From NCBI GenBank assembly GCA_031276865.1, contig JAISMF010000059.1:1-64000 (forward strand): a stretch of 64,000 nucleotides of DNA. Direction: 5' to 3'. Under the pieces are notes generated by a model, which saw nothing but the letters and a program-made list of their open reading frames with translations, searched no databases and was not told the origin of the DNA. Position 1 is the first letter of the stretch, and every line of letters starts with the position of its first letter. Shown here piece after piece: positions 1 through 9,374 of this stretch. The position numbers and the translations under genes were made by a program. The stretch comes from Deltaproteobacteria bacterium (GTDB taxonomy: Bacteria; Desulfobacterota; Desulfarculia; Adiutricales; Adiutricaceae).

Positions 1-183
1 CGGCAGATTTATTGAGAAATTTTCTCAATAAATTGGAAATTTGAAATTTGGAGCTGCCAACTGGACCGGCTGGCCTCCGAGCCCTCGTAATTTTGCGGGG
101 ACTTTTTGCAGTTGCATCAATTTTTGGGAAAGCTTTGAAACGCGATCCGTCGACGCGGCGCGTTTTCAGGGTTTCGCGCGTTT

Positions 184-258
184 TGGCGCTCCGGAAGGGA
201 TGCGAACCTTCAACCGACCGATTCGAAGTCAGGGGCCCATCCATTGAGCCACCGGCGC
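184..258 (-). tRNA. tRNA-Arg(TCG)-like, degenerate; CCA encoded
   Basis: Minus strand folds as cloverleaf: GCGCCGG / GCTC-AATGGAT-GGGC / CCTGA-CTTCGAA-TCGGT / GAAGG-TTCGCAT-CCCTT / CCGGAGC + G + CCA. Anticodon TCG. Mismatches at 3-70, 27-43 and 51-63; C at position 58. Confidence 0.7.
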
Positions 259-540
259 GGAAAAAACCAAGGCCGCCGGGCGGAACGCCTTTCCGGCGTG
301 AGAACCGCCGGAGGGGGGCCCGGGAGGGCGAATCAGGGAGGCGTTTTCCCCAAAAGGCGCCCGAATCAAAGACGAGCTCCCTTTCATCCTCCCTCGGGCG
401 GCTTTCCCGGGCGGCGTCGGGAGCCGCCCGCCCCTCCCCGGAAAGGGCGAGAAAAACCCCCCTTTCCGAGGCCGGGCGCCGAAAAGGGGGGCGGGTGCGA
501 ACCGGACATTCGGGGTTCTCCCCGAACGCGCCGGGAAAGA

Positions 541-885
541 CTAGTTCAAGGCGTCGTAGCCCACCTCCTGGGTGCGGATGCGCATGGCCGAGCGCAGGTC
601 GTAGCTGAAGATCTTGCCGTCGCCGATCTTTCCGGTGAAGGCGGCCTCCTGGATGGTCCGGATGACCTTCGCCTCCCATTCCTCGGACGAGACCACTATC
701 TCGAATTTCACTTTGGGGAGCAGGCTCACGTCCACCTGGCTTCCCCTAACCATTTCGGTGTAACCCTTCTGGGTGCCGCAGCCCATGACCTGGAAGACGG
801 TGATGCCATTCACCTCAATGGCGTTCAGGGCGCTTTTCACGTCCTCGAGCTTCTCCTCGCGGACGATTGCTTCGATTTTAATCAT
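541..885 (-). CDS. glnK: PII nitrogen regulatory protein (GlnB/GlnK family)
   Basis: 114 aa; MIKIEAIVREEKLEDVKSAL, T-loop region TQKGYTEMVRGSQVDVSLLPK, C-terminal TGKIGDGKIF; directly downstream of amtB. Confidence 0.93.
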   Translation of the reverse strand: MIKIEAIVREEKLEDVKSALNAIEVNGITVFQVMGCGTQKGYTEMVRGSQVDVSLLPKVKFEIVVSSEEWEAKVIRTIQEAAFTGKIGDGKIFSYDLRSAMRIRTQEVGYDALN

Positions 886-907
886 ATGCGGTTCTATGCC
901 TCCGTTG

Positions 908-2155
908 TTAGTCTAAACCGTTGAAGGAAGGATAAGCGTTTTCGCCGTGCTGGGAGACGTCGAGTCCGATAAGCTCCTCTCTTTTCCCCACGCGCAGCGG
1001 GGTGAAGACCCGCACTATGCCCACGCAGATGAGGGTTCCCACCGTCGCGACCACGATGGTTATGAGGATGGAGGCCAGCTGGGCGCCGAACTGCCGGAAG
1101 GCGCCGTAGATGAGCCCGTCGGTGCAGACGCTGTTAATGGCCGGGGTGGCGAAGACGCCCGTCATGATCCCCCCCCACATGCCGCCGATGCCGTGGCAGC
1201 CGAAGGCGTCGAGGGCGTCGTCGATCTTCAGCTTCTTTTTCACGAAGAGGATGCCGAAGTAGCAGACGGGGCCGGCGGTGAAGCCGATGATAACGGACGC
1301 GTAGATGGGCACGAAGCCCGCCGCCGGAGTGATGGCCACAAGCCCGGCGACTATGCCCGTGCAGCCGCTCACCAGAGACGGTTTGCGTCCCCTGATCACG
1401 TCGATGAAGAGCCAGGTTAAAAGACCGCCGGCGGTGGCGAAGGAGGTGGTCAAAAAGGCGTGGGCGGCGAGGCCGTTCGCGGCCAGGGCGGAGCCGGCGT
1501 TGAAGCCGTACCAGCCGAACCAGAGCAAACCCGCTCCCAGGGCCACGAAGGGAAGGTTGTGGAGCCGATACGAGGTGGTTTCGTAACCGAAACGCTTACC
1601 CAAAGCCAGGCACAGGACCAAACCCGAGACGCCGGAGCTGATGTGCACCACGTTTCCTCCGGCGAAGTCCACGGCGCCGAGGCCGGCGCCCAAAAGGCCG
1701 CCTTCACCCCAGACCATGTGGGCCAGGGGGTAGTAGACGATTATGGACCAGGCGGCGATGAAAATGAAGAGGGCGCCGAATTTCATGCGCCCCGAGACCG
1801 CTCCGGTGATGATGGCCGGGGTTATGAGGGCGAACATCATCTGGAAGCCCACGAAGGCGTAGGAGCTGACCGTTCCGGCGTAGGGGGAGGGGTCCTCCAA
1901 GCCTATGCCTAACAAGAGGAAGTCCCCGAAGCCTCCGATGATCCCGAAATGATTGCCCGTGAAGGCCAAAGAGTACCCGAACAGCACCCACATGATCATA
2001 CAAAGTCCAAGGATGAACACGCAGGCCATGATGTTGTTGACGCAGTTTTTCCTGCGGCCCAGGCCGCCGTAGAAGAAGCCCAGCCCGGGCGTCATGATGA
2101 ATACCAGAGCCGCGCAGATGAGCACGAACGCGGTATCGCCAGTATCGATTCCCAT
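908..2155 (-). CDS. amtB: ammonium transporter (Amt family)
   Basis: Amt motifs (GDTAFVLICAALVFIMTPGLGFFYGGLGRRKN; DALDAFGCHGIGGMWGGIMTG). ATG at 2155 preceded by GGAGG; the longer ORF start at 2200 is less likely. Confidence 0.95.
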   Translation of the reverse strand: MGIDTGDTAFVLICAALVFIMTPGLGFFYGGLGRRKNCVNNIMACVFILGLCMIMWVLFGYSLAFTGNHFGIIGGFGDFLLLGIGLEDPSPYAGTVSSYAFVGFQMMFALITPAIITGAVSGRMKFGALFIFIAAWSIIVYYPLAHMVWGEGGLLGAGLGAVDFAGGNVVHISSGVSGLVLCLALGKRFGYETTSYRLHNLPFVALGAGLLWFGWYGFNAGSALAANGLAAHAFLTTSFATAGGLLTWLFIDVIRGRKPSLVSGCTGIVAGLVAITPAAGFVPIYASVIIGFTAGPVCYFGILFVKKKLKIDDALDAFGCHGIGGMWGGIMTGVFATPAINSVCTDGLIYGAFRQFGAQLASILITIVVATVGTLICVGIVRVFTPLRVGKREELIGLDVSQHGENAYPSFNGLD

Positions 2156-2456
2156 AAGTAAACCTCCAAAAGGGTTGAATGTTGAAAAAACTCGCTTCAA
2201 GGACCCCCTGGTCCTTGAAAATCAGCGGATATCGAGGAATCGTCCGCCCGCGAACCCCGAATCGTTCAATCCGGAAATAAGGCGGGAGGGATTTTTAGCC
2301 CCGGCGGACGGTGTTGTCGGGTCTGAAACGAGACGTCTGGAACGATGGCTTTAAAATTAATAAATAAAATATTAAAAATATATTAAAAGATAATAAAAAA
2401 ATTATAAAATAATTAAAAAAACGCCTTTTCATTTAAATTTATTCAAAGAAATATAA

Positions 2457-3173
2457 TCACCCGAGGTCGGGGCGGAGTCGATTTCCCGGGCGCCCCCCCT
2501 CGGCGCGGGGCACCTCCCCCGAGGCGCCCAGACGGTCCTCCAATCCGCCGGCCCGGACGATGAAGCGGGCGGCCTCCAGGGCGCCTTCACCGCTCTTAAG
2601 GCTCGCGAAGAGGAAGGGCCGCCCTTTCCGTTGGAGGGCCGCGTCCCTCTCCATGACTTCCAGGGAGGCCCCCACGGCCTTGGCCAAATCCGTCTTGTTG
2701 ATGATCAAAAGATCCGAGCGGGAGACCCCCGGGCCGCCCTTTCTGGGGATCTTGTCGCCGGCGGCCACGTCTATCACGAAGATGAAGAGATCCGCCAGAT
2801 CCGGCGAGAAGGTGGCGGAGAGGTTGTCGCCCCCGCTTTCGACGAAGACGATGTCCAGATCCCGAAACTCCCTTTCCAGGGCCTCCACGGCTAAAAGGTT
2901 CATGGAACAATCCTCTCTGACGGCCGTGTGCGGGCAGCCCCCGGTCTCCACCCCCACGATCCTCTCGGGAGGGAGGGCCTTTTCCCGTAAAAGGAAGAGG
3001 GCGTCCTCCCGGGTGTAGATGTCGTTGGTGACCACCCCGAGGGAGTAGCGCTCCCGCAGGATTTTAGCGAGCTCCAAGATGAGGGCCGTCTTCCCCGAGC
3101 CCACGGGCCCGCCCACCCCCACCCGCAGGGCCTCCTTTAAAGGCCCGGCCCCCTTATCCGCCTTTTCCTTCAC
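2457..3173 (-). CDS. ureG: urease accessory GTPase UreG
   Basis: P-loop [65 protein letters not shown] start at 3173 overlaps the ureF stop by 4 bp; the upstream part of the 310-aa ORF runs inside ureF and is probably not translated. Confidence 0.92.
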   Translation of the reverse strand: MKEKADKGAGPLKEALRVGVGGPVGSGKTALILELAKILRERYSLGVVTNDIYTREDALFLLREKALPPERIVGVETGGCPHTAVREDCSMNLLAVEALEREFRDLDIVFVESGGDNLSATFSPDLADLFIFVIDVAAGDKIPRKGGPGVSRSDLLIINKTDLAKAVGASLEVMERDAALQRKGRPFLFASLKSGEGALEAARFIVRAGGLEDRLGASGEVPRAEGGRPGNRLRPDLG

Positions 3174-3847
3174 GATCTGAACATCCTTAAGGAATCCGTC
3201 TCGTGGAGGGCCGAGAGGATCCCCCGCAGGGGAAGGGAGAGGCCAATCTCCTCGTCTCCGACTCTTTCGGCCCGCCGCGAGAGTCCGGGGATGACGGGCA
3301 TGAGCTCTAAAAGAAGCCCCTGGGAATCCCCGCGGCCCAGGGGGACGAGCTTGGCCGCGGCCGTCACCCGGTTTTCCAAGGCGCTCCACATCAGAAGCCC
3401 CGAAAGCCTGGAAAGATCCCGCCTCTTCGCGCCAAACAAGACGGCTCCCGCCCCCAGGGCGGCCAGGAACCCGAGCTGGGGGGAAAGCTCCTCCATCCAG
3501 GCTGGGAGCGCAACCTGCTCCCGCAAAAGGCTCATAAGCGCCCTTCCCGGCTCCCTCTCCTCTAAGTAAAACTCATGGCTTTCCCGAAGCGCCGAAGAGA
3601 CCTCGTTCCAGCGCAGGAGCTCCAGGGAATCCGCCTTCAGGGCGGCGAGAAAACAGCGCCGGAAAAGGGGTATTTCGGTTCCGGCCCAGACCTTTTCCAA
3701 GAGGAGTTTAAGGTGCGCCGAAAGGCTCTCCCTGTCCCGGGCGAAGCCCCGGGAGATGAAGGCCTCGAGCCCGCCGGAAAAGGAGAAGGACCCCAAAGGC
3801 CGGGACGCCCCGGTGAGGTAGAGCAGTTTGAAAAAGGTCTTTTCCAT
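3170..3847 (-). CDS. ureF: urease accessory protein UreF
   Basis: 225 aa, UreF-like ([24 protein letters not shown]), between ureE and ureG. Confidence 0.88.
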   Translation of the reverse strand: MEKTFFKLLYLTGASRPLGSFSFSGGLEAFISRGFARDRESLSAHLKLLLEKVWAGTEIPLFRRCFLAALKADSLELLRWNEVSSALRESHEFYLEEREPGRALMSLLREQVALPAWMEELSPQLGFLAALGAGAVLFGAKRRDLSRLSGLLMWSALENRVTAAAKLVPLGRGDSQGLLLELMPVIPGLSRRAERVGDEEIGLSLPLRGILSALHETDSLRMFRS

Positions 3848-3855
3848 TTATCCCC

Positions 3856-3907
3856 CGATCCTCTCCCCCGGTCCTTTCCCGCGGTCCTTTCCCCCGATCC
3901 TCTCCCT
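3856..3907. repeat. 13-bp tandem repeat, 4 units
   Basis: CGATCCTCTCCCC CGGTCCTTTCCCG CGGTCCTTTCCCC CGATCCTCTCCCT between ureE and ureF. Confidence 0.85.
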
Positions 3908-3944
3908 TAGTCCCGCCTTTAAACCTTTCCCTTAAACATTTACC

Positions 3945-4388
3945 CTAGTCCCCGCCGTGGGAATGGTAGCTCGCCCTTTCGGGGCGGAAAGGCTCCTCCA
4001 CCCTTTCCAGTTTCAAGCCCAGCCGCCGGGCCATCTCCTCTAAAACGGGATCCGGCGGAAACTTCAAAAAGAGGTCTCCCAGCTCCAGGGCCGCGTGGCG
4101 GTTCCCGAAATGGTAGGCGGCCCGGGAAAGCTCCTCCCAGCTCTCCGCCCGGGCGAGAAAAAGATCCTCTTTCGCGGCCTTGACCAGGATCCTTCGCCCG
4201 GAGGCGGAGGACTCCAAAAGGTCCCCGTCCTCCATGGGCCTCCCCCGGGGGAGGAAAAGCCTGACCAGGGTCCCGTCGGAGAGGCGAGCCTCCCCCCTGG
4301 TCCGCGCCCGGTCTTGGTGATCCAGGGTTAAAAAGATTTCCGGCGGCTCCCCCGGGGCCTTTCCCAGATTTCGATCGAAACCGTCCAC
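3945..4388 (-). CDS. ureE: urease accessory protein UreE
   Basis: 147 aa; AYHFGNRHAALELGDLFLKFPPDPVLEEMARRLGLKLERVEEPFRPE, short SYHSHGGD tail. Confidence 0.88.
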   Translation of the reverse strand: MDGFDRNLGKAPGEPPEIFLTLDHQDRARTRGEARLSDGTLVRLFLPRGRPMEDGDLLESSASGRRILVKAAKEDLFLARAESWEELSRAAYHFGNRHAALELGDLFLKFPPDPVLEEMARRLGLKLERVEEPFRPERASYHSHGGD

Positions 4389-4400
4389 GATCCGGCCCCG

Positions 4401-6107
4401 CTAGAACAGAAAGTAACGCCGGGCGAGGGGGAGCTCCAACGCCGGCTTCGAGGCGGCCGGAACCCCGTCCACCTTCACCACGTAGGTCTGGGGGTCCACG
4501 TCGATTTTCGGCGTCCGGTCGTTTAAAAGCATGTCCCTCTTCCCTAAGGAACGGGTGTTTTTCACGGCCTTGAGACGGCGCCCCAGACCCTTTTCCTTTA
4601 AAACATCCTCCAAACCCGCTTCCAGGGAGGCGGGAGAGACGAAGCTCACCGAGTTGCTGGCGGCCGCCCTCCCCAGGGCCCCGAACATGGGGCGGAAAAA
4701 CGATGGCTGGGGGGTGGGGATGGAGGCGTTCTGGTCCCCCATGGGGGAGAAGGCGATGGCCCCGCCCTTGATGACCAGATGCGGCTTCACTCCGAAGAAG
4801 GCGGGCTTCCACAAGACGAGATCGGCCAATTTCCCCGGCTCCACCGAGCCGATCAAATCGTCCAGGCCGTGGGCGATGGCCGGATTTATGGTGTATTTCG
4901 CGATATAGCGCCTAATACGGAGATTGTCGTTTCTTTCGCCCTTTTCGAGCGGCCCCCTCTCCTCTTTCATCTTGTGGGCCGTCTGCCAGGTGCGGACGAT
5001 CACCTCGCCCACCCGGCCCATGGCCTGGGAATCCGAGGACATCATGGAGATGACCCCCAAATCGTGCAAAACGTCCTCGGCCGCGATGGTCTCCTTTCTA
5101 ATGCGGGAGTCGGCGAAGGCCAAATCCTCCGGAATCGAGCTGTTCAAATGATGGCAGACCATGAGCATGTCCAGATGCTCGTCAATAGTGTTCACGGTGT
5201 AGGGCCGGGTGGGGTTGGTGGAGGAGGGAAGGACGTTTGGAAGCGACGCGACCTTTAAAATGTCCGGGGCGTGGCCGCCTCCGGCTCCCTCGGTGTGGTA
5301 GCTGTGGATGGTCCGGCCCTTGAAGGCCTTGACCGTGTCCTCCACGAAGCCCGCCTCGTTTAGGGTGTCGGTGTGGATGGAGACCTGCACCCCGTAGTCG
5401 TCCGCGACCGAAAGGCAGACGTCCACGCACTTGGGGGTGGAGCCCCAGTCCTCGTGGAGCTTCAAGCCGCAGGCCCCGGCGCGGATCTGCTCCTCCAAAG
5501 CCTCCCGGCCCGACGAGTTGCCTTTCCCTAAAAAGCCGAAATTCAAGGGATAGACGTCGGTCGCGAGGAGCATTTGACTTAAATGCCAGGCCCCGGGGGT
5601 GCAGGTGGTGGCGTTGGTGCCGGTGGCCGGCCCGGTTCCGCCCCCCACCATGGTGGTGATCCCCGAGGCCAAAGCCTCCAGGCATTGATCGGGGGAGATG
5701 AAGTGGACGTGGGCGTCCACCCCTCCGGCCGTCAAAATCATCCCCTCCCCGGCCACCACCTCGGTCCCCGGACCGATGACCACGTCCACCCCGTCCTGGA
5801 CGTCGGGGTTTCCGCTCTTGCCCAGGGCGTGGACCAATCCATCCTTGAGCCCCACGTCGGCCTTGAGGACGAAGCCGGAATCCAGGATCACGGCGTTGGT
5901 CACGACGGTGTCGACGGAGTCCCTTCTTTCGGCCCGGCTCTGGCCCATGCCGTCCCGGATCACCTTCCCCCCGCCGAAGGTCACCTCCTCGCCCGGGACG
6001 GTTAAATCCCTCTCCACCTCCAAAAAAAGAGAGGTGTCGGCGAGCCTGATCTTGTCGCCCACGGTGGGTCCGAAGAACCCGGCGTAGTCGCTCCTTTTAA
6101 TCTTCAT
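4401..6107 (-). CDS. ureC: urease subunit alpha
   Basis: 568 aa; HVHFISPDQ, carbamylated-lysine region [27 protein letters not shown]. Confidence 0.97.
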   Translation of the reverse strand: MKIKRSDYAGFFGPTVGDKIRLADTSLFLEVERDLTVPGEEVTFGGGKVIRDGMGQSRAERRDSVDTVVTNAVILDSGFVLKADVGLKDGLVHALGKSGNPDVQDGVDVVIGPGTEVVAGEGMILTAGGVDAHVHFISPDQCLEALASGITTMVGGGTGPATGTNATTCTPGAWHLSQMLLATDVYPLNFGFLGKGNSSGREALEEQIRAGACGLKLHEDWGSTPKCVDVCLSVADDYGVQVSIHTDTLNEAGFVEDTVKAFKGRTIHSYHTEGAGGGHAPDILKVASLPNVLPSSTNPTRPYTVNTIDEHLDMLMVCHHLNSSIPEDLAFADSRIRKETIAAEDVLHDLGVISMMSSDSQAMGRVGEVIVRTWQTAHKMKEERGPLEKGERNDNLRIRRYIAKYTINPAIAHGLDDLIGSVEPGKLADLVLWKPAFFGVKPHLVIKGGAIAFSPMGDQNASIPTPQPSFFRPMFGALGRAAASNSVSFVSPASLEAGLEDVLKEKGLGRRLKAVKNTRSLGKRDMLLNDRTPKIDVDPQTYVVKVDGVPAASKPALELPLARRYFLF

Positions 6108-6615
6108 GAGAAACGCCCCTTGGGTTTCCGCCTTTGGACCCCTTCCCCGCTCTTTCGCCTCCGGGTTTCACGCTCTTCTTCGCGCCCTTCGGGGCGTTAG
6201 CGGATTTTTCCCCCGCCCTTTCCTTCTTTTTCCCTCCGCCAAATTCAAAGGCCTTTTCGCCCTCGAGAACCCAGGCCGCCAAGGCTTCCAAGGCGGCCTC
6301 CCTTTTTAAATCCAGGCTTCCCATGACCAAGCCGTTGAAACCCGCCACTATCCGGCGTCCCCCGTAGGGCACGAGCTCCACCGTCCTACTCTCTCCCGGC
6401 TCGAAACGCGCGCTGGTTCCGGGGATGATGTTGAGGCGCTTTCCGTAAGCCTCCTCTCGGGGAAACTTCAAGGCGCGGTTGGTCTCGAAGAAGTGGAAGT
6501 GGCTTCCCACCTGGACGGGCCTGTCTCCGACGTTGGCCACCTTGATGGTCGTGACCAAGCTACCCGAATTGAGCTCCATGTCCCCTTTCGCTAAAACGTA
6601 TTCGCCCGGTATCAT
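6097..6615 (-). CDS. ureB: urease subunit beta with Lys-rich C-terminal extension
   Basis: [55 protein letters not shown], then a K/G/A-rich tail. Confidence 0.95.
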   Translation of the reverse strand: MIPGEYVLAKGDMELNSGSLVTTIKVANVGDRPVQVGSHFHFFETNRALKFPREEAYGKRLNIIPGTSARFEPGESRTVELVPYGGRRIVAGFNGLVMGSLDLKREAALEALAAWVLEGEKAFEFGGGKKKERAGEKSANAPKGAKKSVKPGGERAGKGSKGGNPRGVSHED

Positions 6616-6690
6616 GAATATCCCCTCGGCCGCCCATCCGGCGGTTATAGACTTGTGAAAAGAAAGATAAGCCTAAGTGGATTGAAAGGG

Positions 6691-6755
6691 TGGAAAAGCT
6701 GGAAAGCTGGAAAGCTGGAAAGCTGAAAGGCTGAAAGGCTGAAAGGCTGAAAAGC
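6691..6755. repeat. 8-bp tandem repeats GCTGGAAA / GCTGAAAG
   Basis: aaaagctggaaagctggaaagctggaaagctgaaaggctgaaaggctgaaaggctgaaaagcc. Confidence 0.9.
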
Positions 6756-6928
6756 CGGATGAAAGGGAAAAGCGAAAAAGTTCGAATAGGCGCGTGAAAA
6801 TTTTCACCCGGCGGGAAAGCGCGGGACGCCTCGCGGCCTGAAAAGGGCGGCGTAGCTGAAAAAACCGGAAAGAGCGAAAAGGAAAGGGCGAAAAAAACGC
6901 GGGCGCCTGGAAGGCTTAAAAAATGGCC

Positions 6929-7231
6929 TCAGACTATGGGATCGTGCACGGTGACGAGCTTGGTTCCGTCGGGAAAGGTGGCCTCCACCTGCACGTCGTG
7001 GATCATCTCGGGGATCCCTTCCAAAACGTCTTCCCGGGTGAGCGCCCCGCGGGCCTCGCCCATGAGCTGGGCCACGGTCTTCCCCTCTCTGGCGCCGTCC
7101 AGGATGTGGAGGCTTATGTAGGCGACGGCCTCGGGGTAGTTTAAACGCAGTCCCTTGGCTTTGCGGCGCTCGGCCAGGAGTCCCGCCACGAAGAGCAGCA
7201 GTTTGTCTTTTTCCCGGGGCAAAAGATCCAT
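6929..7231 (-). CDS. ureA: urease subunit gamma
   Basis: 100 aa; [37 protein letters not shown]. Confidence 0.96.
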   Translation of the reverse strand: MDLLPREKDKLLLFVAGLLAERRKAKGLRLNYPEAVAYISLHILDGAREGKTVAQLMGEARGALTREDVLEGIPEMIHDVQVEATFPDGTKLVTVHDPIV

Positions 7232-7671
7232 AACTTCCTCTAATTCCCTCTAAATTTCTCTAAATTTCTCTAGCTTCCTAATTTTATCTGAATTACATTA
7301 AATTTATATATAATAATCTAAATAATTCTTAATACATTTAAATTCTTATAACTACCTTTATATTTCTCTAGTTTTTTAATTTAATCTTAATTACATTAAA
7401 TTTATCAAAATCAATTAAAATAACTCTTAATGCATCTAAATTTATATTAATAATTCTCTATTTATCTAGCTTTCTGATTTCATCTGAATTACATTAAATT
7501 TATCTAAATTCATTAAAAAAAGTTTAACATATCAAAATTCATACAAATGCTTCTAAATTACGTTAAACGCCTCTGAATTCATCCATCCGTAAAAAAACTC
7601 CGCGAAGACGAATGAAACTAAAGAGGCGGCGCCGGAAGCCGCGGACGGAAGCTTAAGGAAGCCTCCCCTTT

Positions 7672-8577
7672 TCAGCAGCGCCAGGCCCGGGGAACCACCG
7701 CCTCCCGGGAGAGAAGCCGGAGCCGCGTCTTCTTCCAAGCCGAGAGCAGAAAGTCTTTCAAAGGCTCCATTTCGGACGACAGCGCCCGGACGATGAGAAG
7801 GTCCTCTTTTAAGGTGACGGCGGAAAAGAAACCATTCCCCTCCCCGCCCGGGTTAGTCGCCCGAATCTCGTCTCGAGCGCGGATTAGCTTTTGAAGATCC
7901 TCCCCGTCCCCCCCTCCCAGGGCCATCAAGACCCCAAGGCAGGGCAGCTTGTTGAAGGCCTCAAGGCTGTTTAGGAGGGAAAAGCCCTCCCGCCCCCCAA
8001 TCCTCAACCTCTCCAGCGCCAGAAGACGGCCGTTTCTTCTAATCTCCAAACTCTCCGAAAACGACCCCCGATCGAAGATTTCCCCGGAGGCAGGCCGGCC
8101 AAAGGAGAGCATGTCCCAAAACACGAGCCTGGCGCCGGAGGCGAGCTCGAAGGCGAAGGAGCTCTCCGCCCGGGCGCCCCGGTAGATTATCGTCTCCAGG
8201 GGAAGCCACTCCAAAACCGCGTCCTTTTCCACCAGCGCCCTCACCGTCTGCGAGGCCTTGAGGCTTCCGGGCCTCGCCTGGTAAAACTTCCCCGCCGAGG
8301 GGGTGCTCATTAAAACCCGGGCCCCCTCCTCCAGCCTTAAAGACGCCCGCAAAGAATCCCCGCTCACCATCCCCCCCGGAGGGTGGATCAGGTAGGCCTG
8401 GGCCGGAACTATTCCGTCCTCTCCGGCCGGCTCCGGATGGAAGAGCCTCCGCACGTGCAAAGGACCCAGGGTCCTAATTCTTTTCAAGACCGTCCTTCCT
8501 CCGGCGAGGCCGAAGCCCAGGGAGGCTTCCAGCTCCCAGGTGGATTCTTCCAAAGGACTAAGGGCGGCGGGCGGCAT
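7672..8577 (-). CDS. ureD: urease accessory protein UreD/UreH
   Basis: 301 aa; LIHPPGGMVSGDSL, STPSAGKFYQ, LEWLPLETIIYRGA. Confidence 0.9.
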   Translation of the reverse strand: MPPAALSPLEESTWELEASLGFGLAGGRTVLKRIRTLGPLHVRRLFHPEPAGEDGIVPAQAYLIHPPGGMVSGDSLRASLRLEEGARVLMSTPSAGKFYQARPGSLKASQTVRALVEKDAVLEWLPLETIIYRGARAESSFAFELASGARLVFWDMLSFGRPASGEIFDRGSFSESLEIRRNGRLLALERLRIGGREGFSLLNSLEAFNKLPCLGVLMALGGGDGEDLQKLIRARDEIRATNPGGEGNGFFSAVTLKEDLLIVRALSSEMEPLKDFLLSAWKKTRLRLLSREAVVPRAWRC

Positions 8578-8678
8578 AGGATCGAAGGCGACGGACCGGC
8601 GAAAAAACGGGCGGGAATGAGTTGTCGAGGCCTCGGGAGGCCGGGGCGGAAAAGCGGATCCTCTCTCCGAAAGGGGCG

Positions 8679-9374
8679 TTAGACGCTTAAAAAATTCCGA
8701 ATCTTCTCCTCCGAGAGTTCCGCCATGAGGCCCTCGGCCACCACCCGGCCCCGTTCCATGATGGCGTAGGAGTCCCCGCTCCGCCTGGCCACCGGCACCT
8801 TCTGCTCCACCTGCAAAACCGTCACGCCCATCTCCGTCACGAGCCTTTTCGTGGCGTCGATGATCTGATCCACGATGTTGGGCTGGATGCCCTCGGTGGG
8901 CTCGTCTAAGATCAAAAGCTCGGGCTCCAGAACCAGGGCCCTGGCCACGGCCAGCTGCTGCTGCTGGCCCCCCGAGAGATCGCCCCCCCGCCTTTTAAGC
9001 ATCTCTTTCAAGACCGGGAAAAAGGAGTAGACGAATTCGGGGACGCCTTTGGAGGGCCTCCTCCGGGCGGGAAGGGCGATTTTAAGGTTCTCCTCCACGC
9101 TCAAAAGGGGAAAAATCTGCCTTCCCTGGGGGACGTAGCCGATCCCGAGCCTGGCCCTCTCTTCGGGACGCGAAGCCGTCACGTCCCGGCCCCGGAAAAA
9201 CACCCTTCCCGAGCGGACGGGGACGAGCCCCATGAGGCACTGGAGCAGGGTGGTCTTCCCCACCCCGTTCCGGCCCAGGATGCAGGCCCGGGACTTTTCC
9301 GGCACCTTGAGGTTCACGCCCCGCAAGATGTTGCTCTTCCCGTAATACTGAACCAGATTCTCGGCCCTAAGCAC
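8679..9374 (-). CDS. urtE: urea ABC transporter ATP-binding protein UrtE
   Basis: 231 aa; GRNGVGKTTLLQCLMG, LSGGQQQQLAVARAL, LILDEPTEGIQPNIV. Confidence 0.93.
   Translation of the reverse strand: MLRAENLVQYYGKSNILRGVNLKVPEKSRACILGRNGVGKTTLLQCLMGLVPVRSGRVFFRGRDVTASRPEERARLGIGYVPQGRQIFPLLSVEENLKIALPARRRPSKGVPEFVYSFFPVLKEMLKRRGGDLSGGQQQQLAVARALVLEPELLILDEPTEGIQPNIVDQIIDATKRLVTEMGVTVLQVEQKVPVARRSGDSYAIMERGRVVAEGLMAELSEEKIRNFLSV

Noticed and set aside
48-924. Overlapping plus-strand ORFs at 41-247, 48-608 and 244-924
   Set aside because: GC-rich shadow ORFs overlapping tRNA-Arg and antisense to glnK; Arg/Pro-rich, no recognisable domains. The same applies to most opposite-strand ORFs across ure, urt, rib and pilY1
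3174-3389. N-terminal 72-residue extension of UreG
   Set aside because: Lies wholly inside the ureF coding sequence; a GTG start at 3173 with a 4-bp overlap is more plausible
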